From JALHUF01 sp050014795 (GTDB taxonomy: Bacteria > Acidobacteriota > Terriglobia > UBA7540): a stretch of DNA of 64,000 bases. The translations under genes were made by a program, and so were the position numbers. The notes beneath the pieces were generated by a model. It saw nothing but the letters and a program-made list of their open reading frames with translations. It was not told the origin of the DNA and searched no databases. The stretch lies in NCBI GenBank assembly GCA_050014795.1, contig JBEKCQ010000003.1, forward strand, positions 1-64,000, given 5' to 3'. This document shows, one piece after another, positions 1 to 10,600 of this stretch; position 1 is the stretch's first letter; each line of letters begins with the position of its first letter.

Positions 1-279
1 TGGAGTGCGCATCCCAACTTCGATTTGCTCGCTACGGTGGCCGGGATCGAGCCCGCCGCACCGGGCTTTCGAGAAGTGGAGATTCGACCGCACCTCGGCC
101 CGCTCAAGCAACTGAGAGCCACACTCCCCCACCCGCAGGGAGACATTACCGTCTCCTACGAGCGCCAAGGCGAGGGCTTGGTTGCCGATGTGACCTTGCC
201 CGAAAGGCTCTCAGGTTGGTTCTACTGGCGGGGCAAGAAGGTGCCGCTTCACGGCGGCTCACAACATCTGGTGTTTTGA
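1..279 (+). CDS. Alpha-L-rhamnosidase (GH78-like), C-terminal fragment
   Basis: The reading frame is open from the first base, so the 5' part lies outside the window; 92 residues remain. It begins WSAHPNFDLLATVAG and continues with a 'PGF..V.I.PHLGPL' stretch and a short beta-rich tail. This is the end of the catalytic (alpha/alpha)6 barrel plus the C-terminal beta-sandwich typical of bacterial alpha-L-rhamnosidases. Such enzymes release terminal L-rhamnose from pectin or plant glycosides. The neighbouring beta-helix protein and IclR regulator fit plant-polysaccharide use. The family call rests on the tail only; another six-hairpin glycosidase (for example GH95- or GH127-like) is possible. 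Confidence 0.7.
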   Translation, partial: WSAHPNFDLLATVAGIEPAAPGFREVEIRPHLGPLKQLRATLPHPQGDITVSYERQGEGLVADVTLPERLSGWFYWRGKKVPLHGGSQHLVF

Positions 280-399
280 TGCCCTCAGACGGGCGCCGCA
301 CTCCGTCTCTTGCGTCACGACTGAGGCTGCCCCATTCCCAGTCCACCGCCACGCATGAACGCGTACGGCAAACCAGGAGCATGTTGCCAGGCTCCAGGC

Positions 400-405
400 T
401 ATAAT
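400..405 (+). promoter_or_regulatory. Candidate -10 box TATAAT
   Basis: A perfect TATAAT lies upstream of the beta-helix gene in the spacer after the rhamnosidase stop. I see no good -35 at 16-18 nt, so this is only a candidate. Confidence 0.3.
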
Positions 406-528
406 CCTCGCACCGATGATTTGCGAAGCTCACGATTGGGAGGTCCCGCCATGCTCCTTGGGAAATCGAAGTTCTTGCTCTTGCTTGCCATCGACAATGC
501 AGTCTCCCATGCCGGCCAGGAGCGCTCT

Positions 529-1758
529 ATGACCGTCACCGTTGGCCCCGCGGACGCGGACGTGATCGGCACCGACGACCGCGCTATTCAGCAGGCGATT
601 GACCGTGTGGCCGCGGCAGGCGGTGGCACCGTCATCATCAAGGCCGGCACGTATATACTCGCGAATTCCGTGCGCTTGGCCAGCCACACGACACTCAAAG
701 GCGAGGGTACCGGCAAGACCATCCTCAAGAAGGCCCCGGGCGTGAGAAGCAAGTTGAAACTTGACGCCGACTACGGTGAATTCATCGCCACCATTGAGGA
801 TGCGCGCGGCTTTGCGCCGGGCATGGGCGTGGTCGTCGTGGACAAGGCGCAGCGTTCCGGCTGGACTCCGAGCGTGCGGACCATCGTGCGGATCGACGGG
901 CAGACACTCCAATTCGACCGCTTTCTCCACATGGACTACTCCGTGGAGAACGCCGGCGAGGTATTCAACACTTTCCCCCTCGTCGCCGGGTACGAGGTGG
1001 AGAACGTTCGCGTGGAGAACCTCACAGTGGAAGGCAGCCGCGCCGACAGCGAAATCCTCGATGGCTGCCAGGCGGGCGGAATCTATTTCTTCCACTCCAA
1101 GAGAGTAATGATTCGTAACTGCGTGGCACGGAACTACCCGGGAGACGGCATCAGCACGCAGTTCGTCGAGGACCCCGTGATCGAGAACTGCGAGGCCTAT
1201 GGCAATGCCCTGCTGGGCATTCACCTCGGCACCGGAGCGCTCCGACCCGGGGTTCGCCACAATCGCAGCCACAACAACGGCGAGGACGGCCTGTATCTCT
1301 GTTGGCGCGTGCAGGATGGCATTTTCGAACAAAACCAATCCTGGTCAAACGACGGCAACGGCATCTCTATCGGCCACAAGGATACGGACAACACCTTCGT
1401 CGGGAACGTCCTGAGTGGGAACGGCAAGGCAGGCATCTACTTTCGGGAAGAACCCGAGATCAACGCCGGCCATCGCAACACCTTCCGCGAAAACACCATC
1501 GAGGATAACGGCCGACCCGACGCGCCCGGCTATGGTGTCCGCATCGACGGCGCCACCCAGCACCTCATTTTCCAATCCAATACGATCCGCGAAACCCGCC
1601 CACCCGAGCGTGCCACTCAGCACGTCGGGATTTACATTGGAGCCCGGGCGGACTACATCACGGCGGAGAAAAACATTTTCAACACGAAGCTGAAACGCGC
1701 CATCGTGGATGAGTCCATCGGCGGGCACAACCGGCTGGAACAGCCGTCCGGAAACTGA
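529..1758 (+). CDS. Right-handed parallel beta-helix repeat protein
   Basis: A 409-residue protein. Near the N-terminus it has the 'GTDDRAIQQAIDRVAAAGGG' start of a pectate-lyase-like beta-helix, followed by many short Asn/Gly-rich coils (for example 'HNRSHNNGEDGLYL' and 'NQSWSNDGNGISIG'). The fold is that of polysaccharide lyases, GH28-like hydrolases and carbohydrate epimerases; the substrate cannot be read from sequence. Two starts are possible. ATG 529 has AGGAG six bases upstream and gives the usual family N-terminus 'MTVTVGPADADV'. ATG 451 also has GGGAGG upstream and adds a 26-residue hydrophobic leader that could be a weak signal peptide. It follows the rhamnosidase on the same strand, suggesting a shared pectin-related role. 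Confidence 0.8.
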   Translation: MTVTVGPADADVIGTDDRAIQQAIDRVAAAGGGTVIIKAGTYILANSVRLASHTTLKGEGTGKTILKKAPGVRSKLKLDADYGEFIATIEDARGFAPGMGVVVVDKAQRSGWTPSVRTIVRIDGQTLQFDRFLHMDYSVENAGEVFNTFPLVAGYEVENVRVENLTVEGSRADSEILDGCQAGGIYFFHSKRVMIRNCVARNYPGDGISTQFVEDPVIENCEAYGNALLGIHLGTGALRPGVRHNRSHNNGEDGLYLCWRVQDGIFEQNQSWSNDGNGISIGHKDTDNTFVGNVLSGNGKAGIYFREEPEINAGHRNTFRENTIEDNGRPDAPGYGVRIDGATQHLIFQSNTIRETRPPERATQHVGIYIGARADYITAEKNIFNTKLKRAIVDESIGGHNRLEQPSGN

Positions 1759-1786
1759 GCCAGAACTCCGCAGCGCTCGGGCACCA

Positions 1787-2623
1787 CTATTCCGCTGGCG
1801 AGCGGACAGAAGCGGAGCGGGTGCCGGGCTGGAACCCGAGGCGGAAGGAAATCTCGCGGCTGGTTTCGCACACCAGAGGGGCGATCTCGAGAATGCGCTC
1901 GGAGGTGAGGCGGGTGGCCGGACCGGCCACGCTGAAGGCCGCCACCACGCGGCCGGTGTGGTCAAACACCGGCGCCGCTACGCAGCGAAGACCCTCGACA
2001 GCCTCCTCATTGTCCACGGCATAACCCCGTTCGCGAATCCGCTCCAGCTCCTTCTTCAATTGGAGCAGGCTCGTGATGGTGTGCCCCGTGAGGCGCTCGA
2101 AACCCGGCGACCTGGAAAGCCGGCCCAGCATCTCCTCACCCTGGTAGGCGAGCATCGCCTTCCCGACGCCGGTGCAATGCAGCGGCATCTCGCCTCCCAG
2201 CCGCGCGTCCAGGCTCACAGGTTGGGGGCCGCCAAATTTCTCGATGGAAACCGCGCGGTCGCCCTGAGGAATTGCCAGGTGAACGGTCTCCTGCGTCTTC
2301 TGGTTCAGTTCACGCAGGAGCGGCTGCGCCACGCGCCGGTAGTCCAGCCGATCCAGAACCCTCAAGCCCATCCGCAGCATGCGAAACCCGAGCTGGTAGC
2401 CGCCACTGGAAGTGTCCAACTCCACGAATCCCTGGCGTACTAAGTTCACCATCAGGCGATGAACGGTGCTCACGTGAAGGTGTAATCGGCGGCTCAGTTC
2501 GGTCAGCGTGTAGCCTGGCTGGTCACCTTCCGCCAGGCACTCAAGGATGCGAAGCGCCTTGACTAATGCCTTGACCGTGTAGGCCCCGGTGGCAGCGGGT
2601 GGGGTGGATTGGGGATTTCTCAT
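1787..2623 (-). CDS. IclR-family transcriptional regulator
   Basis: A 278-residue protein. Residues about 17-75 form a winged helix-turn-helix ('TLTELSRRLHLHVSTVHRLM'), and residues about 90-260 form the IclR effector domain, with 'CTGVGKAMLAY' and 'RERGYAVDNEEAVEGLRCVA', both typical of the family. IclR proteins sense small carboxylates or sugar-acid derivatives and usually control catabolic genes nearby. Here the likely targets are the carbohydrate genes on either side, but no operator was identified. It is convergent with the beta-helix gene. Confidence 0.93.
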   Translation of the reverse strand: MRNPQSTPPAATGAYTVKALVKALRILECLAEGDQPGYTLTELSRRLHLHVSTVHRLMVNLVRQGFVELDTSSGGYQLGFRMLRMGLRVLDRLDYRRVAQPLLRELNQKTQETVHLAIPQGDRAVSIEKFGGPQPVSLDARLGGEMPLHCTGVGKAMLAYQGEEMLGRLSRSPGFERLTGHTITSLLQLKKELERIRERGYAVDNEEAVEGLRCVAAPVFDHTGRVVAAFSVAGPATRLTSERILEIAPLVCETSREISFRLGFQPGTRSASVRSPAE

Positions 2624-2766
2624 GTTGTGAAAGCTATTGCGGGATGGGCGAACGTGTCAAGCCGGCATTCCTACAACGCCTCGGCGCGCAGCGGAAGCAA
2701 ACACCGCGGCAGGACCCGAGGCCTGTTCATCGCGGCATGTCACCAGGGGCCCGCGGTACGGGCACA

Positions 2767-5550
2767 TCACGGTGCTGGACGGCGCTCGCCAGACTCGATG
2801 CGAGTGATTTCGGCCTGGGCACGGGCCCGGGTCGGCCCTTCCACGCGGCGTAGATACTCAACTGCGGTGCTGATATCCCCGCGCTGCGCGGCCGCGTAGC
2901 CCTGAATCAGGTTCCTCTCATTCTCCGAAGGTAGATTGCGTATCGGTAGGTCCGGCGGAATTGGCTCGGCGGCACGCAGGCGCTGCATGAAGTCAACGTT
3001 AAGAGGAACGGTACTGTAGGGCACGGCGTTTCCCTTTGGCGTCTGATACTCCAGGTAAGGCCGGAAATCGGTGGAGGCGAAGTCCGGCGAGTGGCCGCTG
3101 AGCGCGGGTAGATAGGACAGGGCCCGGCGCATGGACTCGCCGTATAGCATCAACTCTCCCAGCAGGGCGGTCAGGCTCGGGGTATCGATGAGAGCCAACT
3201 CTTCCCGAACTCGCGGGATAGTCTCGAGCGCCTGCAGTTGCCGAAAGTCGCATTCCAGGGGCGAGGATGAGGCGACGAGCACGCCCTGCTCGGGCCCAAG
3301 GAAGAACGCCACGTGCGGGAAAACGCGGGCGGCTGTGTTGAGAATCACGAGGAAATCCTCCGTGCGCATGTGGTGAATCTGCACCCACTGCTGAAGCACG
3401 CCATGTTCCTTCAGCCGGGCACGACAGAGCTCGTAGAATTCCTGGTTGTAAAGGTCCGCCTCGCCGCTGATCCAGATGGAGCTGATTTCAATCGTGATCA
3501 GGTCGTACTGTTCGCGAGAAAGGAGCAAGAAATTGCGTCCGTCCGCCACGTGTAGCCGGACGCGCGGATCGCGGTCGAAGATCCGCGCATTGACGTCCTC
3601 GAACCACAGCCGTGCTGCGTCCACAATGTGGGGAGCAATTTCAATTGTGTCCAGCTGGCGGAAAGGGAAACTGGCGACGGTGCGCAGAGTGTTGCCGGTC
3701 CCTAGCCCGATTACCAGCGCCTTGTCAAATTCCCGCGTAAAAAGGATAGGAATCAATGCGAACCGAATCTGTGCTCCCATCTCCCCTGAATTGTTGCCCT
3801 GAAACTTCCCGTTGGAGAGCATCACGCGCGTCGGGCCCACCTGAACGACCGACGTTAGCCCGCCCTGGACGTCTTCGCGGAGATACAGCACCCGGTCGAT
3901 GGGCCAGCCATTATCGAAATAGACGTAGGAGCCACGCGACATGCGGCGCGCGTCCCAACCTCCCGGCCCCACCCAGAACAATACTGCCAGCGAGGCAACC
4001 ACCATGACGAGGACCAGTCTCAACGTCCGGCGCAGTGGCACCAACCACAACGCGAAAACCAAACCCAGTACCAGGTTTGCTGTGGCCAACCCCCGAAGAC
4101 TCGCCAGCGAACCCCAGCGCGGCAGCACTACGAAGCCGGCCAACACCGACCCCAGAATCGCGCCCAGGGTGTTCGCGGCGTAGATGCCGCCCACGCTGCC
4201 GCCTACTCGTGTGGCATGATGACTGGCCAGATTGAGCAGCAAGGGAAAGCTCAGTCCGAGCAGCAAAGATGGGATGATGAGCAGGTAGAAAGCGCAGAAA
4301 AATCGCAGCAATTCCCCGGAAACGAAGTAAGTCGTTTCGTATTTCCACAGGAATACAGTGTCCGCAGTCATGATGGCCGCAAGCAGGACGATCTCAATCA
4401 CCAACTCGGCAACGCGGAGCCACGGAAATTGCGAATCAGGAGCGCGACGATAGATTCTCCAGCCCACGTAAGCCGCCCTGAGGAGTAAGAGGAAGGCGAC
4501 GCTCAGGAGGTCGAATTCCAAGGCTTTCGTGAGACCCTGGGCAAAAACGTCGGGAATGCGGTTCCAGAGTGGTACGGTGCAGAAGATCGCCACTGCCAAG
4601 AACAGTTGCGAACCGGCCAGCGCCCGCGCCCACGAGACAGATTGAGGCAGGCGGCGAGCCACGATTTGGGCGCCCAGTCCGAGGCCACAAAGGAAAGTGA
4701 AGAGCATCACGCCAAAGGCGTACACCGTGTTGCCGATCAAGAAGGCCAGGGCATGAGTCCAAACAACTTCATAGGCCAGAGCAACAGCGCCGGTGGCAAA
4801 TGCGCCGAAGATGAGCACCACGGTCTCGGTCCGTGAGGGGGCCGATTCGCACGGCGCGGCCGCCCGATCGGGAACCTCCTCCGGGGGGAACAGCGGAACA
4901 GGACGCCTGGCCAACAGTGCAACGCAGACGAAGATGCTGAAGTTGACCGCGCAGGCCAGCCCGATGGTTCCGCGGACTCCCAGATAAGGCATCAGCAAGT
5001 AGATGGAAATGAGCGTCCCGAGGGCCGCCCCCAGCGTGTTCCAGCCGTACAAGCGGCTCACCTCAGCTTCGAAGTCACGACGCCGGGAGGAAACGACGCG
5101 GGCCAGCGCCGGCAACGTGCCACCCATGAGTACAGTCGGTATCAGGATGACTACGGCCGCCAACCCGAACCGGACCCATGTCAAAGTAGATGGGCCTAGA
5201 TGCAGCCCGTGGTACAACGCCACGTAGGCCTGCGTGAGCAGGGCGAATAGGGTGGGGATAAAAAGGCAATAGATACCGACCAGCAACTCCAACCCTCCAT
5301 AGATCCAGAGCGAGGGCGGGCGGCGGTCCACCCAACGGCCAAACAGAAAAGCCCCCAGTGCCAGGCCGCCCAAAAAGGCTGCCAACACCGTACTGACGGC
5401 GTGGGCTGTGTTTCCGAACGTGTAGGTGAGCAGGCGCGTGAAGATCGTCTCGAAAACCAAACTCGATGCGCCGGACGAGAAAAAGAGGATGGGAAGAACG
5501 CGCAGGGTGAAGGAGCCAGGGGGAAGCGGACTAGGGGTTTTCAGGTTCAC
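2767..5550 (-). CDS. Fused multi-pass membrane / spermidine synthase-like protein
   Basis: A 927-residue protein. The first ~540 residues hold many membrane segments. Two blocks resemble each other: 'SSLVFETIFTRLLTYTFGNT' near residue 30 and 'VALAYEVVWTHALAFLIGNT' near residue 255, suggesting an internal duplication. Residues about 560-760 form a Rossmann domain of the spermine/spermidine synthase type, with 'VIGLGTGNTL' as the S-adenosyl nucleotide loop and 'VADGRNFLL' further on. A short Arg/Glu-rich, TPR-like tail ends the protein. Such fusions are common in soil bacteria. A polyamine product is not established and the partner enzyme SpeD is not in the window. The start at 5550 gives a cytosolic lead before the first membrane helix. 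Confidence 0.85.
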   Translation of the reverse strand: MNLKTPSPLPPGSFTLRVLPILFFSSGASSLVFETIFTRLLTYTFGNTAHAVSTVLAAFLGGLALGAFLFGRWVDRRPPSLWIYGGLELLVGIYCLFIPTLFALLTQAYVALYHGLHLGPSTLTWVRFGLAAVVILIPTVLMGGTLPALARVVSSRRRDFEAEVSRLYGWNTLGAALGTLISIYLLMPYLGVRGTIGLACAVNFSIFVCVALLARRPVPLFPPEEVPDRAAAPCESAPSRTETVVLIFGAFATGAVALAYEVVWTHALAFLIGNTVYAFGVMLFTFLCGLGLGAQIVARRLPQSVSWARALAGSQLFLAVAIFCTVPLWNRIPDVFAQGLTKALEFDLLSVAFLLLLRAAYVGWRIYRRAPDSQFPWLRVAELVIEIVLLAAIMTADTVFLWKYETTYFVSGELLRFFCAFYLLIIPSLLLGLSFPLLLNLASHHATRVGGSVGGIYAANTLGAILGSVLAGFVVLPRWGSLASLRGLATANLVLGLVFALWLVPLRRTLRLVLVMVVASLAVLFWVGPGGWDARRMSRGSYVYFDNGWPIDRVLYLREDVQGGLTSVVQVGPTRVMLSNGKFQGNNSGEMGAQIRFALIPILFTREFDKALVIGLGTGNTLRTVASFPFRQLDTIEIAPHIVDAARLWFEDVNARIFDRDPRVRLHVADGRNFLLLSREQYDLITIEISSIWISGEADLYNQEFYELCRARLKEHGVLQQWVQIHHMRTEDFLVILNTAARVFPHVAFFLGPEQGVLVASSSPLECDFRQLQALETIPRVREELALIDTPSLTALLGELMLYGESMRRALSYLPALSGHSPDFASTDFRPYLEYQTPKGNAVPYSTVPLNVDFMQRLRAAEPIPPDLPIRNLPSENERNLIQGYAAAQRGDISTAVEYLRRVEGPTRARAQAEITRIESGERRPAP

Positions 5551-5738
5551 CTGGGAGGGCTCAGCAACTCCCCTTCTGAAGCATGGACTTCTTGAAGCGG
5601 CTCGCTTCCAAGCCGTGTGTGACTTATAGCCGATTTACGCACGCTTGGAAATGGAAAATCCGCCCCTGCGCCTGCCATGAAGACGCCTTGCCCTTCCCAG
5701 GGGGGTCGTGCAGTTCCCCAGGCAATCGTGCAGAATCC

Positions 5739-5767
5739 GTGCCAATAGCCCGCGAAAACCGTATAAT
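5739..5767 (+). promoter_or_regulatory. Candidate promoter for the exported lectin-like gene
   Basis: GTGCCA (5739-5744) and a perfect TATAAT (5762-5767) are 17 nt apart. The start codon at 5820 lies about 50 nt downstream. The -35 is weak. Confidence 0.4.
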
Positions 5768-5819
5768 CGGATGGGCGCGGATTCGGCCGCGGGAAGTCTC
5801 ATCGCAGGTTGGACTGGAT

Positions 5820-6527
5820 ATGAAACGTTGGTTCACTTTCCTGCTGTTTATCTTGGGTCTGGCGGTGGCGAGCTTCGGTCTCGCCCGCAGCGCTGGCTCC
5901 GCCGAAAAATCCATCCAGCTTCGGGATGACTTCGCCGGCGCGGATCTTGCGGCCTGGGAATTTCCCTACCCTGAGGATTGGGTGGTTCGAAGTGAGGCCG
6001 GCAATGGTTTTCTTCACATGCTCCGCAATCGCGAGCCGGGCGTGCCGCGTCGCCCGCTGCAATTCGCGCGCCTCAAGAAGGTGAACGTGGGAAGCTTCGT
6101 GTTCGAGACCCGGGTTCGGCGCGAGGGGAACTCGATGATCGTGGTCTTCAATTATGTCGATACCCTGCATTTCTACTACACGCACCTCTCCGTCGACCGC
6201 GGTACGGAACAGCCGGTGCATAACGGGCTGTTCATAGTTAACGGCGAGCCGCGCAAACGTATCGCAGGCACCGAGGCGTCCCCGGCACTGCCGGACCGCG
6301 AATGGCATAAGGTGCGGGTGGTGCGCGATGTTTCTTCGGGCTCGATCGAGGTCTTCCTGGATAACCGGAGGACGCCGCTCTTCTCAGTTATCGACCGCAC
6401 GTTTACTTGCGGGCAGATCGGTATCGGGTCGTTTGACGAGACCGGAGACTTCGACGACACCAAGCTGAATTCGGACGACGCGGAGTGTGAGCCGGGAACT
6501 CCGGCCGGCACCGCCAATTCAAACTAG
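5820..6527 (+). CDS. Exported concanavalin A-like (LamG/DUF1080-type) protein
   Basis: A 235-residue protein. Residues 1 to about 28 are a signal peptide: a charged start, a hydrophobic core, and an AGSA-like cleavage site. The rest is beta-rich. It opens with 'LRDDFAGADLAAWEF' and has 'EWHKVRVVRDVSSGSIEVFL' followed by 'GQIGIGSFDETGDFDD', the closing strands common in LamG and DUF1080 lectin-like domains. It probably binds a glycan or other ligand in the periplasm or outside the cell; no catalytic residues can be assigned. ATG 5820 is preferred over the upstream in-frame start because it alone gives a signal peptide. It lies divergent from the spermidine-synthase fusion gene. Confidence 0.75.
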   Translation: MKRWFTFLLFILGLAVASFGLARSAGSAEKSIQLRDDFAGADLAAWEFPYPEDWVVRSEAGNGFLHMLRNREPGVPRRPLQFARLKKVNVGSFVFETRVRREGNSMIVVFNYVDTLHFYYTHLSVDRGTEQPVHNGLFIVNGEPRKRIAGTEASPALPDREWHKVRVVRDVSSGSIEVFLDNRRTPLFSVIDRTFTCGQIGIGSFDETGDFDDTKLNSDDAECEPGTPAGTANSN

Positions 6528-6575
6528 GCAGGGCTCCCGATAAAAGCAGATTCAACGGGCCCTCACCAAGGAGTT

Positions 6576-7571
6576 ATGATGAACAGAGACTTGTCCCGTC
6601 GAAAATTCCTGGAACGGTTAGCCATGGGGACTGCCGCCGGAGCTGGAGTGCCTCTTCTCAAGCACGTCGGGCACGCGGCGCAGCCCACCCCCCGCTTACC
6701 CCACCGCATTTTGGGCCGCACGGGAGCGAGCGTTTCCATCCTGGCCTTCGGCTGCGGGAGCCGCTTCCTGATGTACGAGGACGAAGAGAAGGCGCTGGCA
6801 GCGCTGAACCATGCCCTTGACCTCGGCATCACCTATCTCGACAGCGCCTATGCTTACGGAGACGGCAAGAGCGAGACGCGCGTCGGCAAGGTGATGGCCA
6901 CGCGGCGCAAGGAGGTTTTCCTCGCCACCAAAATCCCCGACCGCAGTCGCGACGCGTTCATGCGGCGACTGGAAGGCAGTCTGAAGCGCTTGCAGGTGAA
7001 CCAACTGGATCTGGTTCACATACACAACCTGGGCCGGGCCGAAGACCTCGCCAAGCTGGAAGCGCCGGACGGCGCCCTCAAGGGACTCCTCGAAGCCCGC
7101 GAGCAGAAGATGACGCGCTTCATCGGCATGACCAGCCACACCGACGGGGAAGTCATGGCACGAGCCATCGAACGCCACGACCTCAATTGCGTGCAGATGG
7201 CTCTCAATCCCACCGGCATCGGTCGTCTGGAAGAGTTGGCTTTGCCTGCTGCCCGAAAGAAGAACCTGGGCGTGATCGCCATGAAGGTGTACGGACAGGA
7301 GTTCTTGCTAGGCAGCGGTCCGGGTAAGGCAGATGCTGACCGGCTCTTGCGCTACGCGATGAGTCTGCCAGTGACCGCGGCAGTCGCCGGAATGCCCCGC
7401 GTGGAGTTCATCGAGCACAACATCGAGCTGGCGCGGAACTTCTCCCCTCTGCCCGAGGCCGAGATGAACCAGTTGCGGCGGGAACTTGAGGTCTCGCGCG
7501 AACCCCTCGAAAAGAAGTTGATAGCGCACGTTGACGGGCCAACCTGCACGCCCGAAGTCTTCTGGGTGTAA
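6576..7571 (+). CDS. Tat-exported aldo/keto reductase
   Basis: A 331-residue protein. The N-terminus carries a twin-arginine signal ('LSRRKFLERLAMGTAAGAG'), so it is probably folded with NADPH or a similar cofactor and then exported. The TIM-barrel AKR domain follows: 'LGRTGASVSILAFGCG', catalytic Asp and Tyr in 'YLDSAYAYGDG', Lys in 'VFLATKIPD', and His in 'LVHIHNLG'. The C-terminus ends in a helical region with Cys ('PTCTPEVFWV'). The substrate is unknown; sugars or sugar lactones fit the context. The start is preceded by AAGGAG, and two consecutive ATGs (6576 and 6579) are available. Confidence 0.9.
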   Translation: MMNRDLSRRKFLERLAMGTAAGAGVPLLKHVGHAAQPTPRLPHRILGRTGASVSILAFGCGSRFLMYEDEEKALAALNHALDLGITYLDSAYAYGDGKSETRVGKVMATRRKEVFLATKIPDRSRDAFMRRLEGSLKRLQVNQLDLVHIHNLGRAEDLAKLEAPDGALKGLLEAREQKMTRFIGMTSHTDGEVMARAIERHDLNCVQMALNPTGIGRLEELALPAARKKNLGVIAMKVYGQEFLLGSGPGKADADRLLRYAMSLPVTAAVAGMPRVEFIEHNIELARNFSPLPEAEMNQLRRELEVSREPLEKKLIAHVDGPTCTPEVFWV

Positions 7572-7611
7572 CTGACTTCCCTCCGCCGAGCCTGCCGCGC
7601 GCTGGCTGCAG

Positions 7612-10600
7612 CTACCGGTTCCGTTCCAGCTCGAGGCGGGCCGGCCAGAAGGTGGGGTCCATTTCGAGCGCCCGGCGAAAGCTCTCCCGCGCCGACTCTT
7701 CGCGGTCACGAAAGCGTTCGACCAGTCCGGCTACGTAAAGGTCGTGCGCGCCGGCTTTCTCTTTGAGAGCCTCGAGCAACTCGCTCAGGATATTCTCGCC
7801 TTCTTCTGTCTGCCCGAGGCGGCGCAAGGCGGTCGCCTGAAACACCCGCGACACGCCGCGCTTCTTCTCGCCATCGCCTGCCGCTTCCTGCCACATCGCG
7901 CGCGCTGCTTCCGCTTTCCCCGCAGCCTGCAATGCCTCACCCAGCCAGTAGAAAGCTGCCTCATCATGGGGCTCATTCGGCTTGCCGACGCCAAGGTTCA
8001 CCGGGTATTCCGTTGCACGGCGAAAAGCGTCCTCTGCCTCGCGGAAATTCCCCGCCGTCAGATTCGCCCGGCCCTTTTCAAGGTTCGCCGCGACGTACAC
8101 TTGACGAACGACTGCCCCACCCTCCCAGGGTTTGAAGTGGTGGCCGCTCAAGATCTCGAGCGCCTGGTCATATTGTTTCTGCTGGAGGAGCAGGAGCGCG
8201 CGGCGAACTCGCACGGTGTCCCGGCCGAGGACGCCGGCGGGTGCCTGGGAAAGCAGCTTGACCCGTCGCCCCGAATCACCCAACTGCGCATAGATCTCAT
8301 CGAGGTCTACATAGAGCCGGTAGTCGCTGGGAGCGAGTTGGATTGCTCTCTCGTAGAACCCCACCGCGTCGGCCAGATCCTTCTTCACCCGCCACGCGTA
8401 AAGCCCCAGGTTGCGCGCCAGGACGGCGTACTCAAATCCCCCGCCCAACGCCTGGAGCCAAGCTTGCGACGCCTCCTCATAGCGGCCGCGCGCGAAGAGG
8501 AAATTGCCCAGGAAGTACTGCGCGTGGGAGTCCAGCGGACTTTCTGAGACGGCTTCCTGTAATACCAACGCATCCTCTACGCGGTGGGGGAAGACTTTCT
8601 CGTAGGTTGCGGAGGCGGCTTTAGCAGCGTATTCACTGGCCTCCTGACCCTTGACTTGGCGACGTGCATTCGAGGCCAAGTAGTAGAAAACCAGGGGCGA
8701 AACAGACCTCGCGGGCAGATCCTTCAGCGCCGACCGAAGGACGGCATCAGACGAGGCAAGGTCATCGAGGCCGCGATACCATGCCGCCACGTCCAGGTAG
8801 GTCTGCGCGTCAGGCCGTAGCGAGCGCGCCCAGGAGGTTGGGACACCCGCGCCTGCCGAGGTTTGCGCGGGGCGCGTTCCGGCGATAAGCCACTGCTCGG
8901 CAAGTGCCCACGGGAGCAAAGGCATTTTCTCCAACGCTCGGTTGACGGTCTTCGCCGCTTCGTCCTTCCTCCCCGCCAGGCGCAAAGACGCGGCGAGATC
9001 CGTCTCGACCAGTGCATCTTTGGGGTTGTAGCTCAGAGCCTGGCGGAGCAGCTCCACCGCCCGGTCATAGCGCTTCTGCCGAATGGCGATTTCACCCAGT
9101 TGAGCAAATGCGGGGGCGGGCGGGCCGCCATAACGGATCACGGTCCAAAGAGCGTCTGCGGCCAGAGTTAGCCGCCCCGACGCCCTGTAGATGACCCCAG
9201 CGGCATAATGCACGACTGGATCGAACTGGTCGCGGACTAGGGCTCGAGTAATGAAGCCCTCGGCCCGCGGGAAATCCCCTGCGCGATAGCTCCGCCACGC
9301 AAGCTTCACCAGCGCCAGAAGGTAACCCGGATCGCGCTCCAACACTTGCCTGAAGGTTTCTGCCGCAGCGTCGTCCTCCCCATCCTTCTCCTGTTCGATC
9401 CCGTAAAGAAAAAGTTCCTCGACCGTCATCTTATCGAGCGACTTCCCTGGGGATCTCCGCGCCCCAGCCGCAGGAACGAAGTCAAGGTTGCCGTCCACGG
9501 GCTCTGCCGCCGACCAGCGCAGCAGTGTTTGCCCTCCGGAGGAACGAATTTCCACCGCGAGGTTCTTCTTCGCTGCCTCGAGGTCTTCAACCGTCGCAGA
9601 GAATTTGACGGCTTTGAGCGGTGCGAAACTCGCGGCCTGAAACTCGCGCAGCAACTCAGAGCCGAGCAACACGCGGACCCTAGGGTTGGAGATCGCGACC
9701 GCGGGCGAGACCAGCAACTCGACGCGCGGCTTGTTTCCACCCGCGGCAGGCAGAAAGCGAACATTAAGCACCAACTGGTCGGTTGCCTCCACAAAGCCGT
9801 CGCCCAAGCCACGTACGGGAGACCAGTACTCCGTGAACGACTCGACGCGGCGCGGCGGCATGAATTCGTAGTTCAACTGCGTCTCATAGCGGCCCGCCTG
9901 AATCTCGTTGTAGGCACCGTCCCTGTCGGTCAGCAGATCCGTCCAAATCAGGCCATCATCGGCCACGCCCCAAGTCCAGGTCTTCTTGCCGGGCACCTCG
10001 CGAAAATCGGCAACGTGTACGACGCCGTAGTCGGACTTGTGGTAATAAGCCCCGAAGAAGGTGCGATGAACCTGCCGCGCAAAGAGCGAGGTGGGTTCGC
10101 GCACGTTCTTGTACCAGCTCCACTCCTTGCCATCGTGAACTGGATAGGACCACACCACGCCCTTGGTGTGCGGATAGGCCTCGCGCATAGGATAGATGAA
10201 TTGCATATCATCGGTGGCGGGAACGGCCGTAGTCGCCCAGAACCAGTAGAGGTTAGTGAGCGGGGTGGAATTGAAGAGTGTGACATGCTGCTCTAACCGC
10301 GCCTGCCCGGGCCGCAGCGTAAGGGCCACCTCCCAGTGCATGCCGGTCACCAAGTCCACATCGCCCACTACCACCGTCGCGCTGCCGTCGGGATTCCTGC
10401 GCAGCACCGACGACACCGGCGAAACAGTGACCACCGTGTGGCCGTTGGGGAAGTTCCATTCAATCCCACCGGATATCCATGCCCCGCGCAAGGCCACCAA
10501 GCCGTACTTCACCACGTTGTTGCGGTAGAGGACCTCCCGCTTCGTCACCTTGTCGTAAAGCGAATACAGGCGCCCGCCCATTTCCGGCAACACGATGGCC

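Noticed and set aside
430..1338. 302-codon frame opposite the beta-helix gene
   Set aside because: No recognisable domain; the plus strand encodes a clear beta-helix protein.
9346..10296. 316-codon plus-strand frame inside the DUF5107-TPR gene
   Set aside because: Antisense to a protein with a signal peptide and many TPR motifs.
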